A DNA stretch of 33,301 nt, from assembly GCF_026191375.1 (NCBI RefSeq), contig NZ_JAODTL010000060.1, forward strand, positions 1 through 33,301, in the 5' to 3' direction. Below are positions 1-10,931 of this stretch, piece after piece. A model generated the notes under the pieces. The model ran no database searches, had not been told where the DNA came from, and saw nothing but the letters and a program-made list of their open reading frames with translations. The position numbers and the translations under genes were made by a program. This DNA is from Marinomonas pontica. GTDB taxonomy: Bacteria; Pseudomonadota; Gammaproteobacteria; Pseudomonadales; Marinomonadaceae. Every line of letters begins with the position of its first letter. Positions within the stretch are counted from its first letter, which is position 1.

Positions 1-91
1 TTTTTCGAATATTTTTTAAAAATAATAGAAAAACCACCACACCTGATCGAATTTCAAACAACTCGATGTCATTTTGCTCATTTAACAAACA

Positions 92-115
92 AAACGAGGC
101 TCACAAGCCTCGTTT
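92..115 (-). terminator. Intrinsic terminator of the DUF1989 gene
   Basis: A perfect 10-bp inverted repeat (AAACGAGGCT, 4-nt loop, AGCCTCGTTT) is followed on the minus strand by a T-rich stretch (TTTTGTTTGTT). The stop codon of the minus-strand gene (101-103) lies inside the hairpin. To its left, bases 1-91 are AT-rich with no gene seen. Confidence 0.75.
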
Positions 116-964
116 GACGCTCTCCCAATCTGTTGCAGGCGTCTGTAAACCATGACGCCCTTTATAGTCAGGACTTTTTGGCGATTGCCATTGCACCAAA
201 GCAGCAGACTCTAATTTGTAGATATCCACTTCAAGCGGATGACAGGTAGAAAGAGGATCCACCCCATCTCGACCAAGAAAATCGACCGACAAGTCACCCC
301 CAGGACAACAAGACATCGCACACAACAAATCGATCTCCGCAAAAAATTCGAGATAATCGCCTTTTTGAGCAGGGCATGGCTTCATAAAGTACTGATCGTC
401 ATTATTTAGACCTGTACACTGAAAAACATTCAAAACGTCATGCACATCAAACTCCGTTAAACCATGAGGAAGAATGGCTCTAACCAAGTTTGAATGACAA
501 TGGAAGTCAAAATCTTCCCCTGTAAGTAGGTAATTAATATATGGATCACAACGAGTACCTAATAAATCATGTACTCGTCCGCCGTCTTCATCCTTTCCAT
601 AATCTTCCAAAGTATCTTCAATAATGGTGGCCATAGGGCGCAAGAAAGGCAATGTCGACCATAATCTGTCATAGGTACTCACATGGGCACGCTGCAATTG
701 ACGAGTGCGCGACGCCCACATTCTTTCTCTTGGGTCATGCAAGTTCCACATATTGAAATCCCCTACTTGCGGCCCTTCCGAAACACGGATACGAAACACA
801 TGCCCTGCGGGTACCTTCCACGCCAACCCTGAACGCATAGGAATCTTAACCGTTTCAACTAAAGTACGTTTGGCACCGCCTTCTTTTAACGAATCATAAA
901 ATGCTTTATTGACAGCAAGTGCTGACCCTTCACCCGACCTGTACGCCGCTTCTATATTGGCCAT
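101..964 (-). CDS. DUF1989 / urea carboxylase-associated family protein
   Basis: 287 aa soluble protein of the DUF1989 family, known from proteins encoded beside urea carboxylase/urea amidolyase genes in bacteria; its biochemical role is not firmly established. Visible hallmarks are VPAGHVFRIRVSEGPQVGDFN near residues 52-72, a His/Cys-rich centre (FDFHCHSNL, about 155-163) and the family-typical Cys cluster CAMSCCPGGD (about 218-227), which suggests metal binding. The ATG at 964 has GGAG 7-8 nt upstream. No urea carboxylase or allophanate hydrolase gene lies nearby, so the urea link is not supported by context. It is divergent from a LysR regulator 106 bp away, a common sign of control by that regulator. 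Family assignment is confident, function unknown. Confidence 0.8.
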   Translation of the reverse strand: MANIEAAYRSGEGSALAVNKAFYDSLKEGGAKRTLVETVKIPMRSGLAWKVPAGHVFRIRVSEGPQVGDFNMWNLHDPRERMWASRTRQLQRAHVSTYDRLWSTLPFLRPMATIIEDTLEDYGKDEDGGRVHDLLGTRCDPYINYLLTGEDFDFHCHSNLVRAILPHGLTEFDVHDVLNVFQCTGLNNDDQYFMKPCPAQKGDYLEFFAEIDLLCAMSCCPGGDLSVDFLGRDGVDPLSTCHPLEVDIYKLESAALVQWQSPKSPDYKGRHGLQTPATDWESVKRGL

Positions 965-1070
965 ATTTTTCTCCAGATTGTATTTCCGTTTGACTTAGAG
1001 TAAAAAAAGCAAACACTGAAAAAAATAGACTTTTATCTTCAATACATGACAAAAATTTAAGAGTGACGTT

Positions 1071-1931
1071 ATGAGTCTTCCCTACACTGCATTACACACC
1101 TTTCACCTCGCCGTCCGGTTCGGCAATCTAAAGCAAACCGCAGACCATTTAAACTTAACCGAATCCGCAGTTAGCCATCAGATAAAACGTCTAGAAGCGC
1201 AATTGGGCTACGCTCTTTTTTATAAATCAGGCCGACAACTTAAAACCACACCAGAGGGAACCCATCTTGCACAGGAGCTCGCCCACCCGTTTGATCATAT
1301 TGACCAAACGCTTTCAAACACTAAAAGGCAAGCACACAACACCATTACCATTTATTGTCTACCTTCTTTAATAGAGCTCTGGTTACTCCCTAAATTACTG
1401 ACGTTCAAACAACACTATCCAGAATACAATTTGATTATTCGCTATCACTCCTCTTCCCCAGACTATCTGGATGAGCATTGCCTAAGAATCGGCAGCCATG
1501 AAAAAGAGAGCCATTCACCTTATCTCACACACACTCTCTTTTCGGCCGAAACCATCCCTGTCTGCAGCCCCATTTATTTAAGCCAACACGCAGAACTGTC
1601 CGATGAACGCCGCTTACGAAAAGCCGACCTATTACACGACCATTCAGAAGCAAGTTGGTTCGACTGGTTTTTAAAGCAAGGCCTCAGCGCACCACCTTCC
1701 TCAAAAGTCTTATATGAAGACTTTCATTTGTTAAAAATGGCCACCCTTGCCGCACAAGGCGTTGCACTTTGCCCAGAAATATTGATTCAACAAGACCTAA
1801 AAAGCGGCGCACTCATCGCACTATCCTCGCAAAAAGGCAACATAGGTCGCTACTATGCAATAGAGCAAAACCGTTACGCCCATTCCAATGTTCGCTTGCT
1901 GATCGACCATCTTGGTCTTGATCAAGCATAA
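1071..1931 (+). CDS. LysR-family transcriptional regulator (GcvA-like)
   Basis: 286 aa. The N-terminal winged helix-turn-helix is clear (residues about 5-64, including NLKQTADHLNLTESAVSHQI and the arginine/lysine-rich wing GRQLKTTPEGT), followed by a LysR substrate-binding domain (about 90-280). The HTH wording and the length resemble GcvA-type LysR proteins. The ATG at 1071 follows a purine-rich AAGAGTGACG. It is divergent from the DUF1989 gene, so that gene is the likeliest target; the 106-bp shared region would hold both promoters. The inducer cannot be read from sequence. Many Lys/His/Gln residues and rather AT-rich codons are seen, but nothing suggests a broken gene. Confidence 0.88.
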   Translation: MSLPYTALHTFHLAVRFGNLKQTADHLNLTESAVSHQIKRLEAQLGYALFYKSGRQLKTTPEGTHLAQELAHPFDHIDQTLSNTKRQAHNTITIYCLPSLIELWLLPKLLTFKQHYPEYNLIIRYHSSSPDYLDEHCLRIGSHEKESHSPYLTHTLFSAETIPVCSPIYLSQHAELSDERRLRKADLLHDHSEASWFDWFLKQGLSAPPSSKVLYEDFHLLKMATLAAQGVALCPEILIQQDLKSGALIALSSQKGNIGRYYAIEQNRYAHSNVRLLIDHLGLDQA

Positions 1932-1932
1932 A

Positions 1933-1962
1933 AAAGCCCCCTAACTTACGTTAGAGGGCTTT
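1933..1962. terminator. Bidirectional terminator between the LysR gene and purL
   Basis: The hairpin arms AAAGCCC and GGGCTTT, one C/A mismatch, then CTAAC/GTTAG around a TTAC loop, lie between two convergent genes. A run on the left and T run on the right make it usable in both directions. Confidence 0.8.
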
Positions 1963-1990
1963 CATCAAAAAGAGGCATTAATCTAATCGA

Positions 1991-4900
1991 TTAACCCAAC
2001 CACTTTCTCGCATTTTGGAACAAACGTAGCCAAGGCGCTTGCTCTTGCCATTCGCTTGGGTGCCAACTGTGCTGAACCGTACGATAAACACGCTCTGGGT
2101 GAGGCATCATAATCGTCACTCGACCATCTTCTGACGTCAATCCAGTCACGCCTTGAGCAGAACCATTCGGGTTAAATGGGTAACGCTCTGTTGCTTGACC
2201 ATAGTTATCCACATAGCGCAAAGCGATTTGATTCGCCGCTGCCAACGCTGACATATCCTGGTCATCACGGTATTCCGTTTGACCTTCACCGTGAGCCACA
2301 GCAATGGGCATACGTGAACCTTCCATACCAGCAAGCAAGATAGAGTTCGATTTTTGAACTTCTACTTGCACAAGACGTGCTTCAAACTGAGAAGATTGGT
2401 TACGAACAAACTTCGGCCAATGCCCTGCACCAGGAATCAATTCATATAAATTCGACAACATCTGACAACCGTTGCACACACCAAGTGTGAAGGTATCAGG
2501 ACGATTGAAGAATGTTTCGAATTGCTCACGAGCAATAGGGTTGAAAAGAATAGACTTCGCCCAACCTTCACCCGCCCCCAATACGTCACCGTATGAGAAA
2601 CCACCACAGGCGACCAAACCGCTGAATTGATCTAGCGTAGTACGACCAGACAAGATATCACTCATGTGAACATCCACTGGCGTGAAGCCCGCTTTATGGA
2701 AAGCGGCTGCCATTTCCACTTGACCGTTAACGCCTTGCTCACGTAGAACAGCAATCTTAGGCTTAATACCAGAAGCAATAAATGCCGCAACAATGTCTTC
2801 ATTCTGGTCAAAGCTTACCTTAGCGGATAAGCCTGGGTCTTTCGCGTCTAGCAAATTATCAAATTCTTGCTGTGCAGAATCAGGGTTATCTCGTAGTGCC
2901 TGAATACGGTAGCTGGTTTCAGACCACACTCGCTGCCAGTTAATACGCGATTCTTCCAATACCGTTTCACCAGCGAAACGCACTCGAATGCGATCATCAC
3001 CAGACAAGGTCGCAATAGAAGTCACTGTTACACCTGCTTTTGCATAAGCAGCAACAATAGCGGCAACATCGGATTCATTAACCTGAATCACCGCACCCAA
3101 CTCTTCGTTAAACAAAGCAGGGGCTACATCGGAACGATTTGCCACCGTGTCATCAAGATCGATATTCAATCCTAAATGACTGGCGAAAGACATTTCCGTT
3201 AATGTGGCAAACGCACCACCATCGGATCGGTCATGGTAAGCCAACAATTTACCTTCCGCGTTCAATGCTTGCGTGGTGTCAAAGAAGCCAGCCAATGTCG
3301 CAGCATCATCCACATCAGGAGCCTGCTGACCCAACTTGTTGTAAACCTGAGCAATAACAGAACCGCCAAGACGATTTTTACCCGCTCCCAAATCAATCAG
3401 CAACAAACGCGTGTCCGCTTTGTTTTGCAATTCTGGTGTCAACGTCTTACGAACATCAGCGACAGGAGCAAAGGCCGAGATAACCAAAGAAAGCGGAGAC
3501 GTCACGGCTTTTTCTTGACCATCTTCTTTCCATACAGTTTTCATCGACATGGAGTCTTTACCCACTGGAATGGCGATATCCAATGCTGGGCACAACTCCA
3601 TACCAACAGCCTTAACCGTTTGATAGAGTTTTTCGTCTTCACCTTCGTGACCCGCCGCCGCCATCCAATTCGCAGACAACTTAATGTTGCTACGCTTAGT
3701 AATCAACGCGGCAGCCAAGTTCGTTAACGCTTCACCGACAGCCATACGGCCAGAGGCTGGCGCGTCCAACAAAGCAACGGGCGTACGTTCGCCCATTGTC
3801 ATGGCTTCACCCGTGTAGCTTTCTAGGGAAGACGTTGTTACCGCCACATCCGCGACTGGCACTTGCCAAGGCCCCACCATTTGATCACGAGCAACCATGC
3901 CTGTGATTGAGCGATCACCAATAGTGATTAGGAAATTTTTGCTAGCCACCGTTGGTAGGCTAAGAACACGGTTTGCCGCATCCGCAAGATCCACGTCAAC
4001 CGCAGTAAAATCATCACCCGCAATCACCGCTTTGGTTGCTTCGCGATGCATTTTAGGTGGCTTGCCAAACAACACAGACATCGGTAAATCAACAGGGTTG
4101 TTACCAAAATGCTCATCCGCCACTTGCAAATGCAGCTCTTCTTTGGCATCACCAACGATAGCGAAAGGGCAACGCTCGCGTTCACAGATCGCAGTAAACT
4201 CTTCAATACGATCAGGAGAAACAGCCATCACATAACGCTCTTGCGATTCGTTACACCAGATTTCTAATGGCGACATGCCAGGCTCATCATTAAGAACCTT
4301 ACGCAAATCAAAGTTACCGCCGCGCTCGCCGTCTTTTACCAACTCAGGCAAAGCGTTAGACAAACCACCAGCACCCACATCATGAATAAAACTGATTGGG
4401 TTCTTATCGCCAAGCTGCCAACAACGGTCGATCACTTCCTGACAACGACGCTCCATTTCTGGATTACCACGCTGTACAGAGGCAAAATCAAGATCTTCAT
4501 TACCGTCAGCAGACGCCATGGAGGACGCCGCGCCGCCACCTAGACCGATCAACATGGCAGGGCCACCAAGCACAATTAACTTAGCACCCACTTTGATCTC
4601 TTGTTTTTCCACGTGCTCACGGCGAATGTTACCAATACCACCCGCTAACATGATTGGCTTGTGGTAACCGCGCACTTCTTCTTGCGAAGCGCCTTGGATT
4701 TTTTGCTCGTAAGTACGGAAATAGCCCAATAAATTAGGGCGGCCAAATTCGTTGTTAAACGCAGCGCCACCGATAGGCCCTTCGATCATAATATCCAAAG
4801 GCGTCACGATACGAGAAGGCTTACCGTAGTAACTTTCCCATGGCTGTTCAAAACCAGGAATTTTAAGGTCGGATACTGTGTAACCACTCAACCCCGCTTT

Positions 4901-5890
4901 TGGTTTAGCGCCAATACCCGTCGCGCCTTCATCACGAATCTCACCACCAGAACCGGTTGCCGCCCCAGAAAACGGTGCAATCGCCGTTGGGTGGTTATGG
5001 GTTTCTACCTTCATCAATATATCGATGTTTTCATGACTGAAATCGTATTCGCGAGTTTCAGCCGATGGGAAGAAACGTCCACCAAAGTGACCTTCCATCA
5101 CAGCGGCGTTGTCTTTGTATGCTGACAAGGTGCCATGTGGATTATGCTCGTGGGTATTCTTGATCATCTTAAACAAAGAGCGCTCTTGCTCTTCGCCGTC
5201 AATGGTCCAAGACGCATTAAAAATTTTGTGACGACAATGCTCTGAGTTTGCCTGTGCAAACATCATTAGCTCAACATCGATTGGATTGCGACCCAACTCA
5301 ATGAAAGACTCAACAAGGTAATCAATTTCGTCGTCAGCAAGAGCAAGACCTAGCGTTTGGTTTGCCTCAACCAACGCCGCTCGTCCACCGCCTAATACGT
5401 CAACACTGGCCATCGGCGCAGGTTCCGCATGAGAAAACATGTCAGTCGCGTCGCTTAATGCCGGAAGCACGCTTTCTGTCATGCGGTCATGCAACATAGC
5501 CGACAGCAGATCTAGCTCTTCAAGCGCCAGTGGCGCAGAGCTATGAATAAAATACTCAACGCCACGTTCGACGCGAGAAACGGCGGCAAGACCGCAGTTA
5601 TGAAGAATATCGGTTGCTTTCGATGACCAAGGTGAAATTGTTCCTAAACGAGGAACCACAAGAACACTTTGATCAGATGAACTGACTTGGGAGGATTTAG
5701 GACCGTAGGCCAAAGCACGTTGAAGAACAGTTTCCTGTTCTGCGGTCAGCGTTTGATTATCAGCCAACTCCACGAAATGGAGAAATTGAGCGTCAACATC
5801 CGTAACAGACGGAATAGATGCTTGCATATTGGCTAATAACTTTGCCTTGCGAAACGCTGAAAGCGCTGCGGAACCATGCAGGGTTAGCAT
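1991..5890 (-). CDS. purL: Phosphoribosylformylglycinamidine synthase (FGAM synthase)
   Basis: 1299 aa, the size of the large single-chain PurL of gammaproteobacteria (E. coli about 1295). It converts FGAR to FGAM with ATP and glutamine, step four of de novo purine synthesis in the cytosol. Domains in order: N-terminal PurS-like region (about 1-160), a linker, two AIRS-type synthase halves (including [20 protein letters not shown] near 291-310 and [12 protein letters not shown] in the second half), and a C-terminal class I glutamine amidotransferase with the nucleophile in LGVCNGCQM and the later HGEGQ and HPER motifs. It is monocistronic, convergent with the LysR gene. The start ATG at 5890 has GAGG about 11 nt upstream. 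No PurR-like palindrome was recognised in the 117-bp upstream gap. Confidence 0.97.
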   Translation of the reverse strand: MLTLHGSAALSAFRKAKLLANMQASIPSVTDVDAQFLHFVELADNQTLTAEQETVLQRALAYGPKSSQVSSSDQSVLVVPRLGTISPWSSKATDILHNCGLAAVSRVERGVEYFIHSSAPLALEELDLLSAMLHDRMTESVLPALSDATDMFSHAEPAPMASVDVLGGGRAALVEANQTLGLALADDEIDYLVESFIELGRNPIDVELMMFAQANSEHCRHKIFNASWTIDGEEQERSLFKMIKNTHEHNPHGTLSAYKDNAAVMEGHFGGRFFPSAETREYDFSHENIDILMKVETHNHPTAIAPFSGAATGSGGEIRDEGATGIGAKPKAGLSGYTVSDLKIPGFEQPWESYYGKPSRIVTPLDIMIEGPIGGAAFNNEFGRPNLLGYFRTYEQKIQGASQEEVRGYHKPIMLAGGIGNIRREHVEKQEIKVGAKLIVLGGPAMLIGLGGGAASSMASADGNEDLDFASVQRGNPEMERRCQEVIDRCWQLGDKNPISFIHDVGAGGLSNALPELVKDGERGGNFDLRKVLNDEPGMSPLEIWCNESQERYVMAVSPDRIEEFTAICERERCPFAIVGDAKEELHLQVADEHFGNNPVDLPMSVLFGKPPKMHREATKAVIAGDDFTAVDVDLADAANRVLSLPTVASKNFLITIGDRSITGMVARDQMVGPWQVPVADVAVTTSSLESYTGEAMTMGERTPVALLDAPASGRMAVGEALTNLAAALITKRSNIKLSANWMAAAGHEGEDEKLYQTVKAVGMELCPALDIAIPVGKDSMSMKTVWKEDGQEKAVTSPLSLVISAFAPVADVRKTLTPELQNKADTRLLLIDLGAGKNRLGGSVIAQVYNKLGQQAPDVDDAATLAGFFDTTQALNAEGKLLAYHDRSDGGAFATLTEMSFASHLGLNIDLDDTVANRSDVAPALFNEELGAVIQVNESDVAAIVAAYAKAGVTVTSIATLSGDDRIRVRFAGETVLEESRINWQRVWSETSYRIQALRDNPDSAQQEFDNLLDAKDPGLSAKVSFDQNEDIVAAFIASGIKPKIAVLREQGVNGQVEMAAAFHKAGFTPVDVHMSDILSGRTTLDQFSGLVACGGFSYGDVLGAGEGWAKSILFNPIAREQFETFFNRPDTFTLGVCNGCQMLSNLYELIPGAGHWPKFVRNQSSQFEARLVQVEVQKSNSILLAGMEGSRMPIAVAHGEGQTEYRDDQDMSALAAANQIALRYVDNYGQATERYPFNPNGSAQGVTGLTSEDGRVTIMMPHPERVYRTVQHSWHPSEWQEQAPWLRLFQNARKWLG

Positions 5891-6007
5891 GTTGAGTATT
5901 GCCTCACTTGGTAGTTTTGGGGAAATGGTGCAGGTATTTTAAATCAATGAGGCAAATAGAGGCTAGCAGAGTATGAAATTTCTACACAAAATGACGGAAT
6001 AATTCGT

Positions 6008-6496
6008 CTAAATCGCCTTTTTTGCCTGTTCTTTGAGCTTCTTTTTTTGCTCTCGACGGTATTGGAAGAACTGGGTGAGCTGCATAGACGCTGTTTCAGC
6101 CAAAACGCCAGACTCAGTAAACACTTTGTGATTCAGAAAGGGCAAATCGAAAAACGCCGACTGACTTTCGACTACGCCACTTTTAGGTTCAGTTGCCGCA
6201 TACACAACTCGATCAATACGCGAATGCACAATTGCACCAGCGCACATGGAACAGGGCTCCAAGGTGACGTATAACGTTGCACCAGGCAATCGATAATTAT
6301 TCATCGTTTTACACGCCATACGGATGGCTTGGATTTCAGCGTGGGCGGTTGGGTCACACAAGGATATGGGCGAGTTATAGCCTTCGCCTATGATGTTATC
6401 GTTCAAAACCACAATAGCACCAACCGGAATTTCGTTTTCCGAAGCGGCTACGCTGGCCAATTCAATCGCCCGCGCCATCCATTCTTGGTCTGTCAT
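6008..6496 (-). CDS. tadA: tRNA-specific adenosine deaminase TadA
   Basis: 162 aa, matching TadA (E. coli 167). It deaminates A34 to inosine in the anticodon of tRNA-Arg(ACG). The zinc-dependent cytidine/deoxycytidylate deaminase fold is plain: H52-A-E54 supplies a zinc ligand and the proton-shuttling glutamate, and P81-C82-S-M-C85 supplies the two cysteine ligands. The C-terminal FFQYRREQKKKLKE basic tail is typical of tRNA-binding TadA and argues against a free-nucleoside deaminase. It lies 117 bp downstream of purL's start on the same strand, with purL downstream of it, so cotranscription is possible. ATG at 6496 has GAGG 10 nt upstream. Confidence 0.95.
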   Translation of the reverse strand: MTDQEWMARAIELASVAASENEIPVGAIVVLNDNIIGEGYNSPISLCDPTAHAEIQAIRMACKTMNNYRLPGATLYVTLEPCSMCAGAIVHSRIDRVVYAATEPKSGVVESQSAFFDLPFLNHKVFTESGVLAETASMQLTQFFQYRREQKKKLKEQAKKAI

Positions 6497-6631
6497 TCTT
6501 GATCTACCTCAAGGCGGCTAAATTGCCTCAATTACACGATTGCCTTCGATGGGCAATCCGCTCTACACTCAATAATAGTGTCAAATATCACGCTAGAATA
6601 ACAACGCAGAGAAACAAAAGGAGATTCATTC

Positions 6632-7054
6632 ATGCGCACAGTGGCCGACCTGATGATCACCAACTTGGTGACCTTGAAAGAAAACGACTCTTTAGCAAAA
6701 GCCAAAGCGTTAATGCAGGAAAAAAACATTCGTAACATTCCCATCGTAAACGACGACAATGAATGCGTCGGCATGCTAACGCAACGAGAATACTTGCGTC
6801 ATGCCTTTCATCTGGTTAGTCAGTTCGGCACACAACAAATATCCAAAAAAGAACAACAGACGCCCATCGCCAATGCCATGAACAAAGACATTCTAACCGT
6901 CAGCCCAGACACCGATTTAGACATGGCCGCTGAGTTCTTTATTGAAAACAAATACGGCAGCCTTCCCGTTACCGAGAACAACAAACTCGTTGGCATTATC
7001 ACACCCGTCGATTTTGTGAAGCTGGCTCACAAGATGCTACAAGAATCCAAATAA
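6632..7054 (+). CDS. Tandem CBS-domain protein
   Basis: 140 aa consisting almost wholly of two CBS motifs (about residues 1-60 and 75-138), which together form one Bateman module that usually binds adenine nucleotides. The repeated pattern is visible as VADLMITNLVTLKENDSLAKAK and then ANAMNKDILTVSPDTDLDMA, each ending in a 'IPIV/LPVT' strand and a 'G-(M/I)-(L/I)-T' turn (VGMLTQREY; VGIITPVDF). No attached enzyme or transporter domain is present, so it probably acts as a stand-alone energy or ligand sensor; the partner is unknown. ATG at 6632 is preceded by GGAG with 7-nt spacing. It is divergent from tadA and convergent with the cold-shock gene, only 8 bp away. Confidence 0.85.
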   Translation: MRTVADLMITNLVTLKENDSLAKAKALMQEKNIRNIPIVNDDNECVGMLTQREYLRHAFHLVSQFGTQQISKKEQQTPIANAMNKDILTVSPDTDLDMAAEFFIENKYGSLPVTENNKLVGIITPVDFVKLAHKMLQESK

Positions 7055-7062
7055 TGCCCGAG

Positions 7063-7320
7063 TTAAGCATCAACTAACTGCTTATTAGAGTGAGAGGCCA
7101 GTGATGACGCCTCTTTCTCTAATTGCACATCCATTGCTTGCAAGCCGAAATCCGTAGTGGACAAAAAGAAACTCACCGACTGCCCTTTTCTTAGGCTTTT
7201 ATGACCATCACAAGCAATCGACTTGTAATGCACGAACACATCACTGTCTTCTTCTCTCTTGATAAAACCCACGCCTTTTGCGTCGTTAAACCACTTCACT
7301 TTTCCAGTTAATCGTTCCAT
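7063..7320 (-). CDS. Cold-shock-domain protein (CspA family)
   Basis: 85 aa with one cold-shock OB fold over residues 1-68 (GKVKWFNDAKGVGFIKRE, then DVFVHYKSI), which binds single-stranded RNA/DNA and melts RNA structure. The RNP1 motif reads KGVGFI instead of the usual KGFGFI, so one stacking aromatic is replaced by valine; RNP2 DVFVHY is normal. A 17-residue tail (from about EKEASSLASHS) extends past the usual CspA end. ATG at 7320 has GAGG 10 nt upstream. The leader region contains a strong hairpin (7359-7390). It could be a constitutive or stationary-phase paralogue rather than a cold-inducible one; sequence alone does not decide. Confidence 0.88.
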   Translation of the reverse strand: MERLTGKVKWFNDAKGVGFIKREEDSDVFVHYKSIACDGHKSLRKGQSVSFFLSTTDFGLQAMDVQLEKEASSLASHSNKQLVDA

Positions 7321-7358
7321 TACAGAATCGCCTCTTTTTTATTTTTATTAAGTAAGCG

Positions 7359-7390
7359 AGAGATCAGAAGTCGAGTGACTTCTGATCTCT
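7359..7390. terminator. Perfect 14-bp hairpin between valS and the cold-shock gene
   Basis: AGAGATCAGAAGTC, a 4-nt loop GAGT, then its exact reverse complement. It begins about 20 bp past the valS stop on the minus strand, so it is placed as a valS terminator, but the T-rich tract comes only about 10 nt after the stem (AATAAAAATAAAAAAG in minus orientation is A-rich), so it is not classic. It may instead act in the cold-shock leader or protect the valS 3' end. Confidence 0.45.
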
Positions 7391-7409
7391 GGGTAACAGC
7401 ACTGTCTAT

Positions 7410-10193
7410 TTATAAAGACTCAATGCTGCTTTTTTGTTCTTCCAACTTAGTCACCGCAAGCTGCAAATCGTCACACTTAGCACGCTCTTTCTCAACCACT
7501 TCAACTGGCGCTTTCGCCACAAAGCTGTCATTCGAAAGCTTGCCTTGAATGCGCTGCAATTCTTTGGATGCTTTGTCGATTTCTTTCTGCAAACGTGCCA
7601 GTTCTGCTTCTTTATCAATCAAACCGGCCATTGGCACCAACACTTCCATATCACCCACCAACGCCGTTGCCGACATTGGCGCTTCATCGCCCGCATTCAA
7701 CCAAGTCACAGACTCTAATTTCGCCAAAGTTTGCAAGAAGGTTAAATTCGCTTCCAAACGCGCTTTATCTTGCTCAGAACCATTTCGGAACAAAATAGTC
7801 AGAGGCTTAGAAGGAGAAATATTCATTTCACCACGGATATTACGAATCCCTTCAATCACCCCTTTCAGCCACTCAACATCGGCTTCTGCTTGCGAATCCA
7901 CTTTGGCGTCATTGGCAACAGGATACTCACCCAACATGATGGTGTCACCTTCGATACCAGCCAGCGGTGCAACACGCTGCCAAATTTCTTCGGTCAAGAA
8001 TGGCATCATTGGGTGAGCAAGGCGAAGGAAGGCTTCCAACACACGAACCAAAGTACGACGCGTGCCCGTCAATTGCGCAGCCGTTGCGTTTTCGTCCCAC
8101 AGTACCGGCTTAGATAACTCCAAGTACCAATCACAGTATTCGTGCCACATAAATTCATAAAGCGCTTGAGCCGCCAAATCAAAGCGGTGCGTATCGAATG
8201 CGCGGTTTACCGCTTCTTCTGCGTGCTGTAAGCGAGAAATAATCCATTTATCAGCAAGAGACAATGCTACTTCTGCGCCATTTTGACCACAATCCTGATC
8301 CTCTGTGTTCATCAAGACATAACGCGTCGCGTTCCAAATCTTGTTACAGAAGTTGCGATAACCTTCCAAGCGATTCAAATCAAATTTGATATCACGACCA
8401 CCGGACGCCAATGAACAAAGCGTAAAACGCAAAGCATCCGTACCGTAGGCCTGAATGCCTTCTGGGTAAGTTTCACGAGTATTCTTTTCGACTTTTTCAG
8501 CCAATCGTGGCTGCATCATGCCGTAAGTTCGCTTCGCCACCAAAGACTCGATATCAATACCATTGATCAAATCTAATGGATCAATAACATTCCCTTTGGA
8601 CTTCGACATTTTATCGCCGCGCTCATCACGAATAAGCCCTGTGATGTAAACGGTTTTGAAAGGAACTTTATTGGTAAACTTCAGCGTCATCATGATCATT
8701 CTGGCCACCCAGAAGAAAATAATATCAAACCCTGTTACCAACACATCCGACTCACTGAATTCAGCAAAATCTTGTGTTTCTTCTGGCCAGCCTTGTGTAG
8801 CAAAGGTCCAAAGTGCAGAAGAAAACCACGTATCCAATACGTCTTCGTCTTGCGTCAATTCAACGTCGGCGCCTAGGCTGTATTTGGCACGAACCTCTTC
8901 TTCGTTCTTACCAACGTAATGTTTGCCTTCCGCATCGTACCAAGCAGGGATTTGATGCCCCCACCAAAGTTGACGAGAGATACACCAATCCTGAAGATCG
9001 CGCATCCAAGCAAAGTAGGTGTTTTCCCATTGCTTAGGGACAAATTGAATGTCGCCATTTTCAACGGCTTCGATCGCAGGCTTAGCCAAAGACTCGACCG
9101 CCACATACCACTGTTGTGTCAGGTAAGGTTCAATAACGGTATTACCTCGTTCACCGCGAGGCACTTTCAACTTATGGTCGGCCACTTTTTCAAGCAAACC
9201 AAGTGCATCAAAATCGGCAACAACCGCTTTACGCGCATCAAAGCGATCCATACCACGGTATTTTTCGGGCGCCGTATCATTGATTGCTGCATCGTCAGTG
9301 AAAATATTAATCAATGGCATATCGTGGCGCTTGCCCACTTCATAGTCATTGAAATCGTGAGCAGGCGTGATTTTCACACAACCCGTACCGAATTCTTTGT
9401 CTACGTATTCGTCAGCCACAATCGGAATACGACGACCAACTAGTGGCAACTCTACAAACTTACCTACCAAATCCGTGAAACGCTCATCGTCTAGAGCCAC
9501 CGCAACCGCCGCGTCACCAAACATCGTTTCTGGGCGCGTAGTGGCCACAACAATGTAATCTTTGCCATCGGCTGTTTTTACGCCATCCGCTAATGGATAA
9601 CGGAAGTACCACATGAAGCCGTTTTCTTCTTCAGAAACCACTTCAAGATCAGAAATTGCCGTGTGCAAAACTGGATCCCAGTTTACCAAGCGCTGACCTC
9701 GGTAAATGATGCCTTCATCAAACAAGCGAACAAACACTTCCTGAACGGCCGCAGACATACCAGGGTCCATCGTGAAGCGCTCTTTATCCCACGCAACCGA
9801 GTCGCCCAAAACACGCATTTGGTCTGAAATAGTACCGCCAGATTGCGCTTTCCATTCCCACACTTTTTCAAGGAATTTTTCACGGCCAAGGTCATGACGA
9901 GTCACATTTTGTGCTGCCAATTGACGTTCAACCACCATTTGCGTAGCAATACCCGCGTGGTCACAGCCCGGCTGCCACAATGTACGGCTGCCTTTCATAC
10001 GCTCACGACGAATCATTGCGTCCATCAAGGAATGCTGGAAAGCATGCCCCATGTGCAAACTTCCTGTGACATTTGGTGGTGGAATCATGATGGAGAAAGG
10101 CGTTCCGTTGCCTTGAGGTGTGAAATATCCACTCTCTTCCCAACGTTGATAAATAGGTTGTTCAATACTCTGAGGTTGGTAGGTCTTTTCCAT
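7410..10193 (-). CDS. valS: Valyl-tRNA synthetase
   Basis: 927 aa class Ia aminoacyl-tRNA synthetase charging tRNA-Val (E. coli ValS 951). The HIGH signature is [15 protein letters not shown] near residues 38-52 and the KMSKS signature is [13 protein letters not shown] in the middle of the chain. Between them lies the CP1 editing domain, with the [10 protein letters not shown] motif of Val/Ile/Leu enzymes. The C terminus carries the ValS-specific coiled coil ([20 protein letters not shown] and following to the end). ATG at 10193. In many gammaproteobacteria the order is pepA-holC-valS; here a small unknown gene occupies the holC position. No T-box is expected or seen. Confidence 0.97.
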   Translation of the reverse strand: MEKTYQPQSIEQPIYQRWEESGYFTPQGNGTPFSIMIPPPNVTGSLHMGHAFQHSLMDAMIRRERMKGSRTLWQPGCDHAGIATQMVVERQLAAQNVTRHDLGREKFLEKVWEWKAQSGGTISDQMRVLGDSVAWDKERFTMDPGMSAAVQEVFVRLFDEGIIYRGQRLVNWDPVLHTAISDLEVVSEEENGFMWYFRYPLADGVKTADGKDYIVVATTRPETMFGDAAVAVALDDERFTDLVGKFVELPLVGRRIPIVADEYVDKEFGTGCVKITPAHDFNDYEVGKRHDMPLINIFTDDAAINDTAPEKYRGMDRFDARKAVVADFDALGLLEKVADHKLKVPRGERGNTVIEPYLTQQWYVAVESLAKPAIEAVENGDIQFVPKQWENTYFAWMRDLQDWCISRQLWWGHQIPAWYDAEGKHYVGKNEEEVRAKYSLGADVELTQDEDVLDTWFSSALWTFATQGWPEETQDFAEFSESDVLVTGFDIIFFWVARMIMMTLKFTNKVPFKTVYITGLIRDERGDKMSKSKGNVIDPLDLINGIDIESLVAKRTYGMMQPRLAEKVEKNTRETYPEGIQAYGTDALRFTLCSLASGGRDIKFDLNRLEGYRNFCNKIWNATRYVLMNTEDQDCGQNGAEVALSLADKWIISRLQHAEEAVNRAFDTHRFDLAAQALYEFMWHEYCDWYLELSKPVLWDENATAAQLTGTRRTLVRVLEAFLRLAHPMMPFLTEEIWQRVAPLAGIEGDTIMLGEYPVANDAKVDSQAEADVEWLKGVIEGIRNIRGEMNISPSKPLTILFRNGSEQDKARLEANLTFLQTLAKLESVTWLNAGDEAPMSATALVGDMEVLVPMAGLIDKEAELARLQKEIDKASKELQRIQGKLSNDSFVAKAPVEVVEKERAKCDDLQLAVTKLEEQKSSIESL

Positions 10194-10324
10194 TATGGTG
10201 TCTTAAGGCTCTTATGTAGCGGTCAATTGTAATGTGAAGAATTATAACGTGTCATAACAAGATAAAGAATAACACGCACATAATTAAGACGTTCGTCTGG
10301 CAATTGATTGCCTGATCGCGCGGT

Positions 10325-10729
10325 CTACTCTTCGCTGTGTGGTTCTTGTTTACTTGGCGTAGTTGTCATGGACGATGTTTGCAGCACCTGCATCACCTCT
10401 TGAACGATCTCAGGCAGACGTTTGGCCAGTACTTCAGAAATAGCGGCGGCTATACACTCTAGTGATGCTACTTCGTGAATCTGTGCTTGTTGTGAAGACG
10501 CCTTCGCTTCAGAGCAGGAAGTCACTAAAGAATCAGCCTGCGTATCTTGCTCAGGCGCATCGCTCAAAGACTGGGCAAAATGCGCTTCTTGGCTTGTGGA
10601 AATGGACACTTGCTCTTCAACAACATCCATTAAAATCGGAATATCGTCCTGATTTCGTAAAGCTGACATCAATGTTTCTTCATCTGGTTCGAAAACACCA
10701 TCATCATGCTGCGTAGCGAGATTTGACAT
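10325..10729 (-). CDS. Uncharacterised acidic protein between pepA and valS
   Basis: About 134 aa from ATG 10729; an upstream GTG at 10765 would add 12 hydrophobic residues (LYCVFLTLVFP) that look like untranslated leader. The protein is acidic and low in complexity, with an N-terminal patch DDIPILMDVVEEQ, a Ser/Gln/Glu-rich middle, and a C-terminal amphipathic helix (about LECIAAAISEVLAKRLPEIVQEVMQVL). No enzyme motif is visible. Small poorly conserved proteins with a 'DIP-L-DVV' patch occur beside valS in pseudomonads, and this is probably the same kind of gene, but that is recollection. It is not HolC: nothing resembles the DNA polymerase III chi subunit. Starts are uncertain because no good ribosome site precedes either. 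Confidence 0.55.
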   Translation of the reverse strand: MSNLATQHDDGVFEPDEETLMSALRNQDDIPILMDVVEEQVSISTSQEAHFAQSLSDAPEQDTQADSLVTSCSEAKASSQQAQIHEVASLECIAAAISEVLAKRLPEIVQEVMQVLQTSSMTTTPSKQEPHSEE

Positions 10730-10931
10730 AGGAAAAACCAACGTTAAGAACACACAATACAACACGCAAAATACCGCAGACGGTTTTGCACATTGCTCTT
10801 AATAGCCCTCAACTTTCGCACTGACAAACACAAAAGTCCACCCTCTAACCACATAGGCTGCGCTCTATTCGAATCAGAGTAAAAATAACACCTTGATCAG
10901 GCTAATGTTTCCTTGGATATTTCCTATAAAA

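Noticed and set aside
3139..4584. Plus-strand frames opposite purL
   Set aside because: purL covers both strands with strong family motifs; the opposite frames lack ribosome sites and any recognisable product.
7434..10232. Several plus-strand frames opposite valS
   Set aside because: Shadows of valS codon usage; no conserved motifs or start signals.
10299..10312. GGCAAT-TG-ATTGCC between valS and the small gene as a terminator
   Set aside because: Short stem, two-base loop, and no T tract on either strand.
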